Positions 42,841 to 52,206 of a stretch of DNA of 64,000 nucleotides are shown one piece after another. Below the pieces are notes generated by a model. That model did no database searches and had not been told where the DNA came from. It saw only the letters and a list, made by a program, of their open reading frames with translations. Each line of letters begins with the position of its first letter. The stretch's first letter is position 1. Position numbers and translations under genes: made by a program. The DNA is from Nocardia abscessus (GTDB taxonomy: Bacteria; Actinomycetota; Actinomycetes; Mycobacteriales; Mycobacteriaceae), in the NCBI RefSeq assembly GCF_015477775.1, contig NZ_JADLQO010000011.1, positions 186,001 through 250,000 on the forward strand, given 5' to 3'.

Positions 42841-42899
42841 GACTGCGGGGCGAGGGGAAGTGGTGGGCCCCTCGCCGCGCGCAGCGACTCGCGCACGCC

Positions 42900-42984
42900 T
42901 TGTTGGCGTCACGTCAACAAATCTCCCGCGCTGTTGGTGGATTGTCAATATGGCGGTCGGCACTGTATTGGCGATAGGCCAATA
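42900..42984. promoter_or_regulatory. two inverted repeats in the promoter region of the SDR-fusion gene
   Basis: TTGTTG-N9-CAACAA at 42900-42920 and the perfect TATTGGC-GATAG-GCCAATA at 42966-42984. The second, 65 bases before the gene start, has the size of a dimeric regulator operator. Confidence 0.5.
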
Positions 42985-43049
42985 AACTCGCCTGGCGCAG
43001 GAGGACTGCGTGATCTTTACCAGCTGGTTCAAATTTATGTACTGTTCTG

Positions 43050-44330
43050 ATGACAGCGGTGAACCGATACGTTAGCTTCGATGCTATGAAGCATGTTGTT
43101 GTCGCGGGCGGGACCGACGGTATCGGGCGGGCTGTCGCCCTCGAGCGCTTGGCCGAAGGAGACGCCGTTCTGGTCATCGGGCGAAACCCGGTGAAGGGTA
43201 AGGAGTTTCTCGATGCCGCCGCGGCGCTCGGTGCCGAAGATCGGGCGCATTTCGTGTCGACGGATCTGAGTTCCATCGGTGACACGCGCAGTGCCATCGA
43301 CGCCATCCGCGCCCGGTTCACGACACTGGACGCCCTTGTGCTGTGTGCCCGGCACTACCGGTCCGATCGGCTCGTCACCGCGGAAGGGTTCGAGTACACC
43401 TTCGCGCTGTTCTACCTCAGCCGATTCGTGCTCAGCTACGAACTGATCGACCTGCTGAACAGGGCCGAGAATCCGGTCATCGTGAATGTGGGCGGTCCGG
43501 GCAGCGGTACGAGCGAGATCCGCTGGGACGACCTCGGTCACGAGCGTGATTACCACGGTTTGCGTGCTCTCACCCAGGCAGGCCAGCTCAACGATCTGCT
43601 GGGCATCGAGTTCGCGCGCCGGCCGGTGTCGGCCAGGGTGCGGTACGTGTTGCTGCATCCCGGGGTGGTGAACACCGCGCTGTCCGGCGATTACGACGCC
43701 GAGATGGCGGCCAGGATCGAAACACTGCGCCGCACCGCGCAATCGGTCGATACGGCGATCGGCCCGATTCTGGCTGTGCTGGACAACCCGCCGGGTGACG
43801 CACTCACCGCGATCGTGCAGGGCGAGCGCTTGGACGTGCACGGACCCGCGTTCGATACCGCGGCGGCGGCGCGACTGTACCGCGAGACGGCGAGCCTGCT
43901 CGGCCGGCTGCAGTCAGCCGCGCTCGGTGTGTCCGAGGCCCGATTGCGGCAGGTCCTCGATTCGCCGGTGTTCGCCACCGTCGCCACGGTCCAGCCCGAC
44001 GGCAGTCCGCATCAGTCGGTGGTGTGGATTCTTCGCGACGGCGACGACGTTCTCTTCGCGGTGGGCGCGGGCAGTCGCAAGGAGCGCAACCTGCGTCGTG
44101 ACGCGCGAGTCAGCGTACTGGTCAGCCCACCCGAGCAGCCCTACACCTACGCCGCGATCCACGGCACCGCCACCCTGGTCGACGGCGGCCGCGAACTGCG
44201 AGATCGGCTGTCGTTGAAGTACACCGGCGCGACCTACGCCGAATCCAATCCCGACGCCGCGGCGACCTATGGCGACACCCCGATGGTCACCGTGCGGGTC
44301 ACCCCCGAACGGATCGTCGGCCGGCTCTGA
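43050..44330 (+). CDS. fusion: short-chain dehydrogenase plus split-barrel flavin/F420 domain
   Basis: 426 residues. The first 245 are SDR-like: AGGTDGIGRAVALERLAEG, VLVIGRNP and FALFYLSRFVL, with no clear YxxxK, since the segment at the expected place reads YHGLRALTQAG. Residues about 285-426 are a PPOX-type split barrel: LDSPVFATVATVQPDGSPHQ, VLFAVGAGSRKERNLRRDAR, HGTATLVDGG and RVTPERIVGRL, which normally binds FMN or F420. I know both domains as separate proteins, not fused. The start may be ATG 43050 or 43086; neither has a clear site. It is followed at 23 bases by an ABM gene. Confidence 0.8.
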   Translation: MTAVNRYVSFDAMKHVVVAGGTDGIGRAVALERLAEGDAVLVIGRNPVKGKEFLDAAAALGAEDRAHFVSTDLSSIGDTRSAIDAIRARFTTLDALVLCARHYRSDRLVTAEGFEYTFALFYLSRFVLSYELIDLLNRAENPVIVNVGGPGSGTSEIRWDDLGHERDYHGLRALTQAGQLNDLLGIEFARRPVSARVRYVLLHPGVVNTALSGDYDAEMAARIETLRRTAQSVDTAIGPILAVLDNPPGDALTAIVQGERLDVHGPAFDTAAAARLYRETASLLGRLQSAALGVSEARLRQVLDSPVFATVATVQPDGSPHQSVVWILRDGDDVLFAVGAGSRKERNLRRDARVSVLVSPPEQPYTYAAIHGTATLVDGGRELRDRLSLKYTGATYAESNPDAAATYGDTPMVTVRVTPERIVGRL

Positions 44331-44353
44331 ACTACCACGCTGGAGGAACAGCC

Positions 44354-44722
44354 ATGCCCACACTCACGCGGATGGATCCCCGTGTCGACTTCTTCGACCA
44401 ACTGGACGTCGACGCCGCTCCGGTCATCGTCATCAACAAATTCACCGTCGACCCCGCCGACATCGCCCAGTTCTTGGCTGCGTGGCGAGTGCACGCCGCG
44501 TACATGAAAGGCTGCCCCGGCTTCATCTCCGCCCAGATGCATCGCGGCATCGGCGCATCGGGAACGTTCGTCAATATGGCCGTCTGGGAATCGACCGACC
44601 TGCTGAAAGCCGCTGTCTCCGATTCGGATTTCAGGAAGACCACCGAGGGGTATCCCGACAGCGTGGAGTCCTCCCCACACCTTTTCACCAAACAGGCCGC
44701 TCCCGGCATCTGCACCGGCTGA
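44354..44722 (+). CDS. ABM-domain monooxygenase-like protein
   Basis: 122 residues, ferredoxin-like ABM fold: VIVINKFTVDPADIAQFLAA, GCPGFISAQMHRGIGAS, NMAVWESTDLLKAA. Family members include cofactor-free monooxygenases that oxidise anthrones or phenols, and haem-degrading enzymes. A GGAGGA site precedes it. With the SDR/split-barrel fusion it forms a two-gene unit, ended by a strong stem-loop, so the pair may act on one aromatic or quinone substrate. Confidence 0.8.
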   Translation: MPTLTRMDPRVDFFDQLDVDAAPVIVINKFTVDPADIAQFLAAWRVHAAYMKGCPGFISAQMHRGIGASGTFVNMAVWESTDLLKAAVSDSDFRKTTEGYPDSVESSPHLFTKQAAPGICTG

Positions 44723-44746
44723 CGACCGGCCGGCGAAGCTTCCGGT

Positions 44747-44772
44747 GCCGCACCCGCGAGACGGGGTGCGGC
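44747..44772. terminator. terminator after the ABM gene
   Basis: GCCGCACCC (44747-44755) and GGGTGCGGC (44764-44772) form a perfect 9-bp stem with an 8-base loop, 25 bases past the stop. Strong, T-tract absent. Confidence 0.65.
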
Positions 44773-44905
44773 CGGTCCCGGTTCGTCGCCCGCACTTCTT
44801 TGAGCGGCGGGTTGATCCGGCTGCGTCGACGTCGTGCCGAACAGGTCCCGAATAGGATTGCGGGGGAGGCGTTCTGTGCGACTACCGGAAGCGTGGGGGG
44901 TGATG

Positions 44906-45496
44906 ATGACCGGATCGCGATCGCCGCTCGTGGCATTGCACCGGCCTGTCGCGCTCGTGGTCGCGGCGCTGACGGCGAGCGGATGCGCGACCCTGCTCGG
45001 TGAGCCCGCCCCGCCGCCTTCCGCGGCGGAAATCGCCGCCGCTACCGCTGAATTGGCCGATTTGCCGTCCTCCGAGGTGGCCGAACAGCAGATGGCGTCG
45101 GTCGTCGAGCGGATCGCGGCCGCCGCCTCGGCGATCGATCCGGCGCTGCGGTGGAGCCGAAGCGAGGACCGCGCGCTCGGGCCCTGTTACGGCCCGTACG
45201 CGCAGACCGGTGGCAGACGCGTCGTCCTACCGCGCTATCGAGCCGATGGTTCGTTGTCCGAGGAGGCGTGGCCCGGATTTCAGCAGACGGCCCGCGCGCT
45301 GGCCGCGTCCGTCGGCGCGACGGACATGCTGCCCGGTAGCAGCTCGTCGCCGGACCGGCACGTCACCTTCGAGGGCGGCGACGGCGCGGCGTGGGGCAGC
45401 AATACCGAGATGTCGGTCTTCGCCGATACCCGGTCGATGACGATCACCGCGACCGTCGGCTGCCGCTTGCCCACAGGCGATCGGGCAGGTGGATAA
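44906..45496 (+). CDS. LppA-family lipoprotein
   Basis: About 196 residues from the second ATG; a GTG and ATG directly upstream are alternatives. Lipobox TASGC near residue 26. After a Pro/Ala linker the globular part has MASVVERIAAAASAIDPALR, CYGPYAQTGGRRVVLPRYR, EEAWPGFQQTARALAASVGA and TATVGCRLPT, the pattern of mycobacterial LppA/LppB. Two conserved Cys pairs could form a disulfide. Envelope protein of unknown function. It converges on the membrane-protein gene. Confidence 0.75.
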   Translation: MTGSRSPLVALHRPVALVVAALTASGCATLLGEPAPPPSAAEIAAATAELADLPSSEVAEQQMASVVERIAAAASAIDPALRWSRSEDRALGPCYGPYAQTGGRRVVLPRYRADGSLSEEAWPGFQQTARALAASVGATDMLPGSSSSPDRHVTFEGGDGAAWGSNTEMSVFADTRSMTITATVGCRLPTGDRAGG

Positions 45497-45575
45497 AGCC
45501 GAGCCGGGCGAGAAGTCGTACCGGGCCTGGCGACGGTGGCGCTGTTTACAGGGCGGCGAAGAAGGTGTCGGGCGA

Positions 45576-46520
45576 CTACCGCGGCGATGGTTCCGGCGGC
45601 GGCAGCGGCGACGCGCGGAGCGCACGGGTGAGCGCGCCGCCGAGTTCCTTGGTGAGCGAACCGGTGTGGCCGATGCCGAGCTCACCGGCCAAGGTGGTGG
45701 CATACAGGCGGGTGGTGGCCTCCAGGGCTTGGGCGTAGGCGTCCACCGAGGCGCGAATGCGATTGCGCGCCGATACGGCGACGACGACCGCGATCACGAA
45801 CGCGGGCCACCAACGCACGCCCAGCGGGAGATACAGCGCGGACCAGGCGGCGAGGTTCGACGCCCGCGTGAGGCCTGCACGGGTCTGCGCGACCTGATCG
45901 CGGGCCACATCCGGCAGCACGAGCCAGGTGAACGGCCACACCGTGGCGAGGTCGAGGTGGTAGTCGCGGTCGAGGCGCGATGCCGCGGCATGAATTCGGT
46001 CACCGCTCCAGGTCGGACGCTCGGGTTCCTCGACCGAGATTTTTGACCTGTCGCGGGCCGCACGATGCCGGACGGCCGGATCCGGCCGGTCCGCGGGGTC
46101 CGGTGCCAGAGCACGCCGATCCTGCTCGTGGTAGCGCCTGTGCGCCGCTTTCCACCGGCGTTGCCGTCGTTTCACCACGCGGGCGGCCACCGTCGAGAGG
46201 GGCCGCGGCCAGCTCTGCCAATCCGCGGCGAGCACGACCCGCTCGACGACCGTACCGATCGCCTGGACGAGCAGGCCCGCCATTGTCGCGCCCGCCAATA
46301 TCGCGACCAGCACAATGGCCTGACCACCGGCGCTCGACACCGTCGGATTCGCGGCAGCAGAGCCGATCTTGCGGACGAGGAGGCCGATATCGAGCGCGCG
46401 TCCCTGCCCGAGAAATACCGCGATCGCAGCGATCGCCAGGTACAGCGCGCCGGGCAGCACCAGCAACGACACCCATCGCTCGGCCAGCTTCTTGCCGAGT
46501 TCGCTCCACAGGCCGCCCAT
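45576..46520 (-). CDS. membrane protein of unknown function
   Basis: 314 residues. Hydrophobic segments at about 16-37 (SLLVLPGALYLAIAAIAVFL), 65-87 (GGQAIVLVAILAGATMAGLL) and 225-255 (LAAWSALYLPLG, WWPAFVIAVVVAVSA) suggest three to four membrane spans, with a charged loop of about 100 residues (RRWKAAHRRYHEQDRRALA). No family recognised. Its start touches the stop of the preceding gene (46521), so both are translated together. The soluble partner may control it. Confidence 0.65.
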   Translation of the reverse strand: MGGLWSELGKKLAERWVSLLVLPGALYLAIAAIAVFLGQGRALDIGLLVRKIGSAAANPTVSSAGGQAIVLVAILAGATMAGLLVQAIGTVVERVVLAADWQSWPRPLSTVAARVVKRRQRRWKAAHRRYHEQDRRALAPDPADRPDPAVRHRAARDRSKISVEEPERPTWSGDRIHAAASRLDRDYHLDLATVWPFTWLVLPDVARDQVAQTRAGLTRASNLAAWSALYLPLGVRWWPAFVIAVVVAVSARNRIRASVDAYAQALEATTRLYATTLAGELGIGHTGSLTKELGGALTRALRASPLPPPEPSPR

Positions 46521-47009
46521 TCAGCGCTTCGTATCCCTGATCAGTTCCCGGTCTGTGACGGCACATCGGGGAGTTTCCGCACCGACCTCGTCATCCTGAC
46601 GGCCGGTGCACAGCGCGTTGGGACACCGGTAGACAATTTCGATCGGGCGCAGCCCGACGCCCGCCATACCGCGGAGATTGCCGAATATCCCTCGGGCGTC
46701 ACCGGCTTGCTGGAGCGCGGAGTGCACCGCGTCCAGCAGGGACGAAATACCGGGCGAGTCACCGGATTGCGCGCGAGCGAGCAGCCGTTGCAGTGGGGTG
46801 GACGGGTCACTGCCGTCGTCGCCGAGCAGGCTGCGGATCTCGGCCAAGTTCCGGCACACGTACGCCAAGCCGCCGCCCACTCGAAGGGCATCCCGCTGCG
46901 CAGGCTCCACCGATCCCTCCCCGTCGTCGCGGACTCCAGATGCCACGCGGTGCTCGTCTCGTGCGCTCCGGTGAACGTCGGGTCCCAACGTAGCATCGCG
47001 ACGGCCCAC
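46521..47009 (-). CDS. hypothetical protein coupled to the membrane protein
   Basis: 162 residues in the open frame; the first 40 are Arg/Asp-rich and may not be translated. From about residue 40 the sequence reads GGLAYVCRNLAEIRSLLGDD, TPLQRLLARAQSGDSPG, ISSLLDAVHSALQQAGD and IEIVYRCPNALCTGRQ, ending in a second cysteine region. Two Cys pairs could hold a metal. No homologue recognised. The competing frame 46541-47164 is judged an artefact. Confidence 0.5.
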   Translation of the reverse strand: MGRRDATLGPDVHRSARDEHRVASGVRDDGEGSVEPAQRDALRVGGGLAYVCRNLAEIRSLLGDDGSDPSTPLQRLLARAQSGDSPGISSLLDAVHSALQQAGDARGIFGNLRGMAGVGLRPIEIVYRCPNALCTGRQDDEVGAETPRCAVTDRELIRDTKR

Positions 47010-47254
47010 GGTAACTGTGGACGCGAATTGTGCTCAGAGAGAAGATATTCGGGCGTTGGCGCGGGCCTGCCAACGGCATGCTGGCCGGGGTCCGGCCCGC
47101 ATGCCGGCAGCCGAGACCAACAGCCGCCACCCTCGTGACGCGTCTCACCCGGCCGGTCTGTCACAGGGATCGGGCCGTCGGCATCTCATGCAGGACCGAT
47201 CGCGGCTCCGGCTTCCAGCCCCGAGTCGCCGACCACCCTGCAAGGAGAGACCTC

Positions 47255-47638
47255 ATGAATCTCGGTCTGTGGATCGCTGCCGGATTGTTGGCCGCAGTCG
47301 CCGTGGCCGGCGGCATCACCAAGACATTCGTGCCCAAGGAGAAACTGGCGGAGGCCGCCGGTGGGGGATGGACCGCACGCGCAAGCGTCGGCTTCGTGAA
47401 GACCCTCGGGGTCTTGGAACTCCTTGCTGCGGTCGGCTTGATCTTGCCTGCCGTGCTCGGCATCGCCTCGGTGATGGTCCCGGTGACAGCCGTCTGCTGG
47501 GTCTTGCTGATGCTCGGCGCGATGGTCGCCCATCTCCGCGACGGCGAAGCCAAATTCATCGTGCTGAACCTGGTCTATCTGGCTTTGGCCGCTTACGTGG
47601 CCTGGGGCCGATTCGGACCCGAGCCCTTCACCAGCTGA
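47255..47638 (+). CDS. DoxX-like membrane protein
   Basis: 127 residues from ATG 47255 with AAGGAGAG six bases upstream. Four hydrophobic segments: LWIAAGLLAAVAVAGG, KTLGVLELLAAVGLILPAVL, VPVTAVCWVLLMLGAMVAHL and FIVLNLVYLALAAYVAWG. The HLRDGEAKF turn and overall size match DoxX-like proteins, which act in membrane redox or detoxification. Reductase or quinone-related roles are assumed for the family; none can be shown here. Confidence 0.75.
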   Translation: MNLGLWIAAGLLAAVAVAGGITKTFVPKEKLAEAAGGGWTARASVGFVKTLGVLELLAAVGLILPAVLGIASVMVPVTAVCWVLLMLGAMVAHLRDGEAKFIVLNLVYLALAAYVAWGRFGPEPFTS

Positions 47639-47678
47639 CCGGTGGAGACGTCCGGCGGCTTCGCCACCCATCGCGCTG

Positions 47679-48041
47679 CTAGCCCGCCGGATAGAAGACG
47701 AACAGCGTGCAGCCGGTGGTGGTCGCGGGCACGTGCCACGATCCGGCCGGGGCGTGCAGGAACGTCCCGGCCGGATAGTCACGGGCGCCGTCGTTGAACG
47801 TGCCCGCGACCACGTAGACCTCCTCCGGGCCGGGCTCGTGGACATCGCGGTGCGGCCACGAGGTACCCGGGTCCATTTCCAGCAGGTTGGCGTGTGCCCC
47901 GGACGGACCTTTCCAGAGCGGACGTACCCGGATCCCGGGAAAGAGTTCGCGGACCGGGGATTCCTGGACGGAGACGGAGGTGTAGCCCTCCTGGGCGAGG
48001 ATCTCGGGGTGCATGCCTCCCACGGTGCCGTGCGTGACCAC
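47679..48041 (-). CDS. cupin-domain protein
   Basis: 120 residues (an ATG at 48014 is an alternative start). A single ChrR-like cupin barrel: GAHANLLEMDPGTSWPHRDV, HEPGPEEVYVVAGTF, DYPAGTFLHAPAGSWHVPA, with metal-binding His in WPHRDVHEPGPEE and GSWH. Cupins of this type are small oxygenases, isomerases or sensor domains. Divergent from the FtrA-type regulator across 44 bases, which suggests that regulator controls it. Confidence 0.8.
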   Translation of the reverse strand: MVTHGTVGGMHPEILAQEGYTSVSVQESPVRELFPGIRVRPLWKGPSGAHANLLEMDPGTSWPHRDVHEPGPEEVYVVAGTFNDGARDYPAGTFLHAPAGSWHVPATTTGCTLFVFYPAG

Positions 48042-48085
48042 CCGGAGAAAGTGTCCGGTAAGACGTCATAGGGTACTTTTCTGCC

Positions 48086-49021
48086 ATGCATCGTGTGGTG
48101 GCCCTGGTGCGGCCCGTGCAGTCGACGTTCGAGCTCGGCTGCGCCGTCGAGGTATTCGGCACGCAACGGCCCGGGCTGCCGCAGTACTACGAGTTCGAGG
48201 TGTGCGCGCAGAAGCCCGGCCCGGTACCCACGACCGCTGGGTATGCGATCTCGGTCGCGAAGGGCCTCTCGGCGCTCGATTCCGCGGACACCGTGCTCAT
48301 CCCGGGTTGGGCGCCGGTGGAGGCGCCGCTCTCGGCCCCCGTGCGCCGTGCGCTGCTGCGGGCGCACGCCCGCGGTGCGCGGCTCGTCACGATCTGCTCC
48401 GGAGTGTTCGCGCTGGCCCGCACGGGGCTGCTGGACGGCCGCTCGGCGACAACGCATTGGGCTCGCGCCGCACAGCTGGAGCGAGAGTTCCCCCAGGTGC
48501 GCGTGGAGCCGGACGTGCTCTACGTGGATCACGGCGACGTCGCGACGAGCGCAGGAGCCGGCGCGGGCATCGACCTGTGCCTGCACCTCGTCCGGCAGGA
48601 CCACGGTGCCGCACATGCCGCGCTCATCGCACGGCACATGGTCATGCCACCACACCGCGAGGGCGGGCAGGCGCAGTACGCGCCGCCACCACCGCCCGCG
48701 GACGCGCTGGACGGACTGCTCGAATGGGCGAGCGCGCGCCTGGGGACACCGCTGTCGGTAGACGATCTCGCCGCGCAGCTCAGCGTCTCACCCCGCACGC
48801 TGGCCCGGCGCTTCGCCGATCAGCTCGGCACCAGCCCCGGCGCGTGGCTGCTGTCGCGCCGGGTGGCCGAGGCACGCACCTTGCTGGAGGAGACGGACCT
48901 GCCGGTGGAGGCGATCGCGGTCCGCGTGGGCCTCACCTCCGCGGTCAACCTGCGCCGCCGCTTCCGTACCCAGGTGGGCACGACGCCGGGCGCCTACCGG
49001 CGAGCGTTCCGGGTGTCGTGA
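48086..49021 (+). CDS. AraC/FtrA-type regulator with DJ-1/PfpI domain
   Basis: 311 residues. About 1-180 is a DJ-1/PfpI class I glutamine amidotransferase-like domain with the nucleophile-elbow region LVTICSGVFALARTGLLDG. The C-terminal AraC helix-turn-helix pair covers about 215-305, with SVDDLAAQLSVSPRTLARRF and EAIAVRVGLTSAVNLRRRF. FtrA-type activators sense small metabolites. Its promoter region is shared with the cupin gene. Confidence 0.87.
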   Translation: MHRVVALVRPVQSTFELGCAVEVFGTQRPGLPQYYEFEVCAQKPGPVPTTAGYAISVAKGLSALDSADTVLIPGWAPVEAPLSAPVRRALLRAHARGARLVTICSGVFALARTGLLDGRSATTHWARAAQLEREFPQVRVEPDVLYVDHGDVATSAGAGAGIDLCLHLVRQDHGAAHAALIARHMVMPPHREGGQAQYAPPPPPADALDGLLEWASARLGTPLSVDDLAAQLSVSPRTLARRFADQLGTSPGAWLLSRRVAEARTLLEETDLPVEAIAVRVGLTSAVNLRRRFRTQVGTTPGAYRRAFRVS

Positions 49022-49251
49022 CGCACGGAGGCGGCCGGAGCGGCCACGCCGAGCGCGATCAGCGGTGGGCGTCGAGCGCAGCGATCCCGATCGAATGGAC
49101 CGTGAACTGCGGTTGACGTGGACAGCGGCCTATTCAGGAAACCGGCGGCCAACCGACCGGCGCCGCTCAACCGTTGTTCACGGGACGGCACGGTTGCCTG
49201 GATAGCGTCGAGTCCGCCGATGCATCGGCGAGACCGACGTCAGGGGTTGCG

Positions 49252-50730
49252 ATGGTTCACCACGATCCATCCCGCAGGACCGTGCTCACCGCGCTCGCCG
49301 CAGCGGCCGCGCTTCCAGTAGGCGGATTCGCGCTGCTGGCAACCCGATCGTTGGCGATGACAGCCAGTGATCTGGAGATCATCACGGTGAGCGATCGATC
49401 GGTGGCGGTGAGTTGGACGACCGCCGCGGCCGATCCGATCGGGCGGTGGCGGCCGGTCGCGGCGGACACCGAACTCGCACTCGGACCCGCGGATTCGCGT
49501 CGGCCGCTGCCGGTCGTCCACTCCGATGCCACACCGACCGCCTTCCACTACGTCGAAGTCACCGGGCTCGAACCCGGCCGACCGTACCGGTTGGAGGCAC
49601 GCTCGGGAGGCGTGCGGGCCGTGTCCGGTTCGACGACGCGCTGGTGGAATGACGAGCATCGACACGAGTTCCGCACGCTCACCCCGCCGCCAGGCCGGCT
49701 ATTGCGCACTCTCGCGCTGGCCAACGACTTGCACTTCGGCGAGGAGGTAAGCGGTCAGATCGTGGCTGCGCTGCCGACCGGTGTGCGGCGGGAGCCGGGA
49801 ATGGCCCCGTATCCGGAGGTGATGCTGGACGCGCTGCTGACCGACGTGCGCGAGCCGGATCGCGACGTCGACCACCTGGTGCTGGCAGGCGACCTCACCA
49901 GTGACGGAACGCCGAGCGAATGTCGTAATCTGCGGCGCCGCCTCGACAATTGGGGCCACCTCGGCCGAGACCTGTTGGTGTGCCGCGGCAATCACGACCG
50001 CCCGCGAGTCGGCGCCGACTGGCAGGCGGGCCCGCGACTGGCGGGGACCGCGCACCACGATTGCTGGGGCGCGCATTTCCTGCCCCGGCAGCGACTGTAC
50101 AGCTACGACTTGGCCGGACTGCGCGTGATCGGTCTGGACACCACGGATCTCGACGGCTCCGGCGGGCGCATCGACGCCGAGCAGATGTCTCGCCTGCGCG
50201 CCCTGCTGCGCGACGAGCCGGACCAGCCGACCCTGATTTTCGGCCACCACCCGGTGACTCGAGAGTCCGGGATGGGCAATCTCGGCGGCCCCGGCTTCGT
50301 GCTCAACCGGCGGGACGCGGCGATCGTGCACCAACTGTACGGGCGTTCCCCAGGGGTGTTCCTGCACCACAGCGGGCATACGCACCGCAATCGACGTACG
50401 CGCCCGGACACCCCCGTTCCGGTCGAGTTCCTGGAGGTGGCCTCGATCAAGGAATACCCCGCTGGTTACTCGCTGCTGCGCCTTTACGAGGGCGGGTACA
50501 TGGTCACCTTCCAGACCACTCGCACGGCAGCCGCTCGGCGCTGGAGCGCCCGTACCCGAACCCAGCTGTTCGGGCTGCAGTCACGCTACAGCCTGGGATC
50601 ACTCGCCGACCGGAACCATGTGGTGCGTCGCGATCTGTCGGGAATCGAGCGGATACCTCAGTCGCGCAGAGCTCCTCATGCGGCCCGTCGGGTCCGGCAT
50701 CGTGGACTGCACAGCGCGGCCCAGCGATGA
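49252..50730 (+). CDS. Tat-exported metallophosphoesterase
   Basis: 492 residues from ATG 49252. Twin-arginine signal SRRTVLTALAAAAALPVGGF. A fibronectin-like N-domain (about 50-160) precedes a calcineurin-type domain with all five metal motifs: NDLHFG, GDLTSDG, GNHD, GHHP and GHTH. It should hydrolyse a phosphoester or cyclic nucleotide outside the cell. Family level (3',5'-cyclic-nucleotide phosphodiesterase or purple acid phosphatase-like) is not resolved. The Arg-rich last 40 residues are unusual and may be a frame run-on. Confidence 0.82.
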   Translation: MVHHDPSRRTVLTALAAAAALPVGGFALLATRSLAMTASDLEIITVSDRSVAVSWTTAAADPIGRWRPVAADTELALGPADSRRPLPVVHSDATPTAFHYVEVTGLEPGRPYRLEARSGGVRAVSGSTTRWWNDEHRHEFRTLTPPPGRLLRTLALANDLHFGEEVSGQIVAALPTGVRREPGMAPYPEVMLDALLTDVREPDRDVDHLVLAGDLTSDGTPSECRNLRRRLDNWGHLGRDLLVCRGNHDRPRVGADWQAGPRLAGTAHHDCWGAHFLPRQRLYSYDLAGLRVIGLDTTDLDGSGGRIDAEQMSRLRALLRDEPDQPTLIFGHHPVTRESGMGNLGGPGFVLNRRDAAIVHQLYGRSPGVFLHHSGHTHRNRRTRPDTPVPVEFLEVASIKEYPAGYSLLRLYEGGYMVTFQTTRTAAARRWSARTRTQLFGLQSRYSLGSLADRNHVVRRDLSGIERIPQSRRAPHAARRVRHRGLHSAAQR

Positions 50731-50898
50731 CAGGCTCAGCCCTTCGTCCGTCCATCGATTTCACACCGCGTCACGTCTCGTCATTCCGCTGATTTCGTTG
50801 TCCGAGTCGGCATGCCGGGTCGCGGGCGACTGCGCGCCGAACAGGGGGTGCCTGCATCATGTGCGGGTCGAGTATCGCGGTGGATAGGCTGCGGCCTT

Positions 50899-52206
50899 GT
50901 GCGCGGGCTGTCGTCGGTATCGAGGCTGTGGTTGGTGTGGGTGGTCACCCGGATGTTGATGGTGGTGTTCACCGGAGTGACGGTCCTGCCGCACAGCATC
51001 TGGGATGCCTCGGCCGCGGACTTGACCCTGTACCGCGGATGGGCCGAGTTCATCGTGTACCAGAACGCTTTCCCGCTGGACGACGAGCGGTGGCAGTACC
51101 CGCCCGGAGCGGGTGCATTGCTGGTGGCGCCCTGGCTGCTCGGCGGCGGGCTCGGCTACAACTGGATATTCTTCGCGCTGGTCGCCGCGGCGGACGCGGC
51201 CGTACTGGGCTTGCTGATCCGGGCCGCCCGGCGCGACGGCTGGGAGACAGCGCAGGCCGGTCCGTGGCTGTGGACGGTGGGGGTGGCATTGCTGGGCCGG
51301 GTCTGTTACGGCCGATTCGATCTGATCGTGGCCGCCACCGCGGTCGCGGCGCTGCTGTGGTCGATGCGCCGTCCGGCGGCGGCCGGTGCGGCCGCTGCCG
51401 CGGGGGCGTTGCTCAAACTGTGGCCGGTGGTGGTCGTGCTGGGGTTGCGTCGGCGAGCACTGTGGCGGATGAGCGCCGTGATGGCGTGTGTCGGTGCGAC
51501 GGCGACCATGGTATTGACAGCGCTGGGTCCGGGTGCGTGGTCTTTCCTGCGGTTCCAGTCCCAGCGTGGGTTGCAGATCGAATCACCCGCTGCCACACCG
51601 CTGTTGATCGCTCGGTTGGTGAACGGCGGCTGGACCATCGTGCATCGTTACGGGGCCGAGGAGTTGTCCGGGCCCGCGGTGTCCGCCGTGGCCCGGGGAT
51701 GCGTGGCGGCCACGGTCCTCGGCGGCGCGGTGTTGCTGGTCATCTGGTGGCGCATGCGGCCACCGGCCGCGGATCTGGTACTGGCCGCGGCGCTGCTCGC
51801 GTTGGCGACCAGCAGGGTACTCAGCCCGCAATACCTGGTGTGGGCAGTGGCGGTGGCCTCTGTCTGCGCGCTCGACTCGCATACCACGCAGCGGCCCGTG
51901 CTGGGACTGGTACTGGCGACAGCGCTGGTGAGTCAGGTGGAATTCCCGTTCCTCTACGACCGGGTGGCCACCGGAAGCTGGCCTGGGGTAATCGTTCTGA
52001 CCGTGCGCAATGGAATGCTGCTCTGGGCGACGGTGTGGTCGGTTGTGCTGCTGTGCCGCCACAGGTCTCGAACCTCTCGCGCATACGCGGAAATGCCGAA
52101 TGCCGACCAGACGCGCCCGGGATCGCGGGGCCATGCGTTGTTCTCGGCGTCGAGGATCGTCTCGGCGACTTCGGCGACGACCACGGCGCGGGCCACGACC
52201 TTGTAG
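50899..52206 (+). CDS. GT87-type polyprenol-phosphate-mannose glycosyltransferase
   Basis: About 435 residues from GTG 50899; the open frame goes back to 50812 but those codons look untranslated. Around ten membrane helices, with the extracytoplasmic Asp region IWDASAADLTLYRGWAEFIV near residue 50 and WQYPPGAGALLVAPW, typical of the GT87/DUF2029 mannosyl- or arabinosyltransferases that build lipoarabinomannan and related glycans. Later segments LLIRAARRDGWETAQ and SRVLSPQYLVWAVAVASV agree. The last 50 residues are polar and lie antisense to another coding-like fragment. Confidence 0.78.
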   Translation: MRGLSSVSRLWLVWVVTRMLMVVFTGVTVLPHSIWDASAADLTLYRGWAEFIVYQNAFPLDDERWQYPPGAGALLVAPWLLGGGLGYNWIFFALVAAADAAVLGLLIRAARRDGWETAQAGPWLWTVGVALLGRVCYGRFDLIVAATAVAALLWSMRRPAAAGAAAAAGALLKLWPVVVVLGLRRRALWRMSAVMACVGATATMVLTALGPGAWSFLRFQSQRGLQIESPAATPLLIARLVNGGWTIVHRYGAEELSGPAVSAVARGCVAATVLGGAVLLVIWWRMRPPAADLVLAAALLALATSRVLSPQYLVWAVAVASVCALDSHTTQRPVLGLVLATALVSQVEFPFLYDRVATGSWPGVIVLTVRNGMLLWATVWSVVLLCRHRSRTSRAYAEMPNADQTRPGSRGHALFSASRIVSATSATTTARATTL

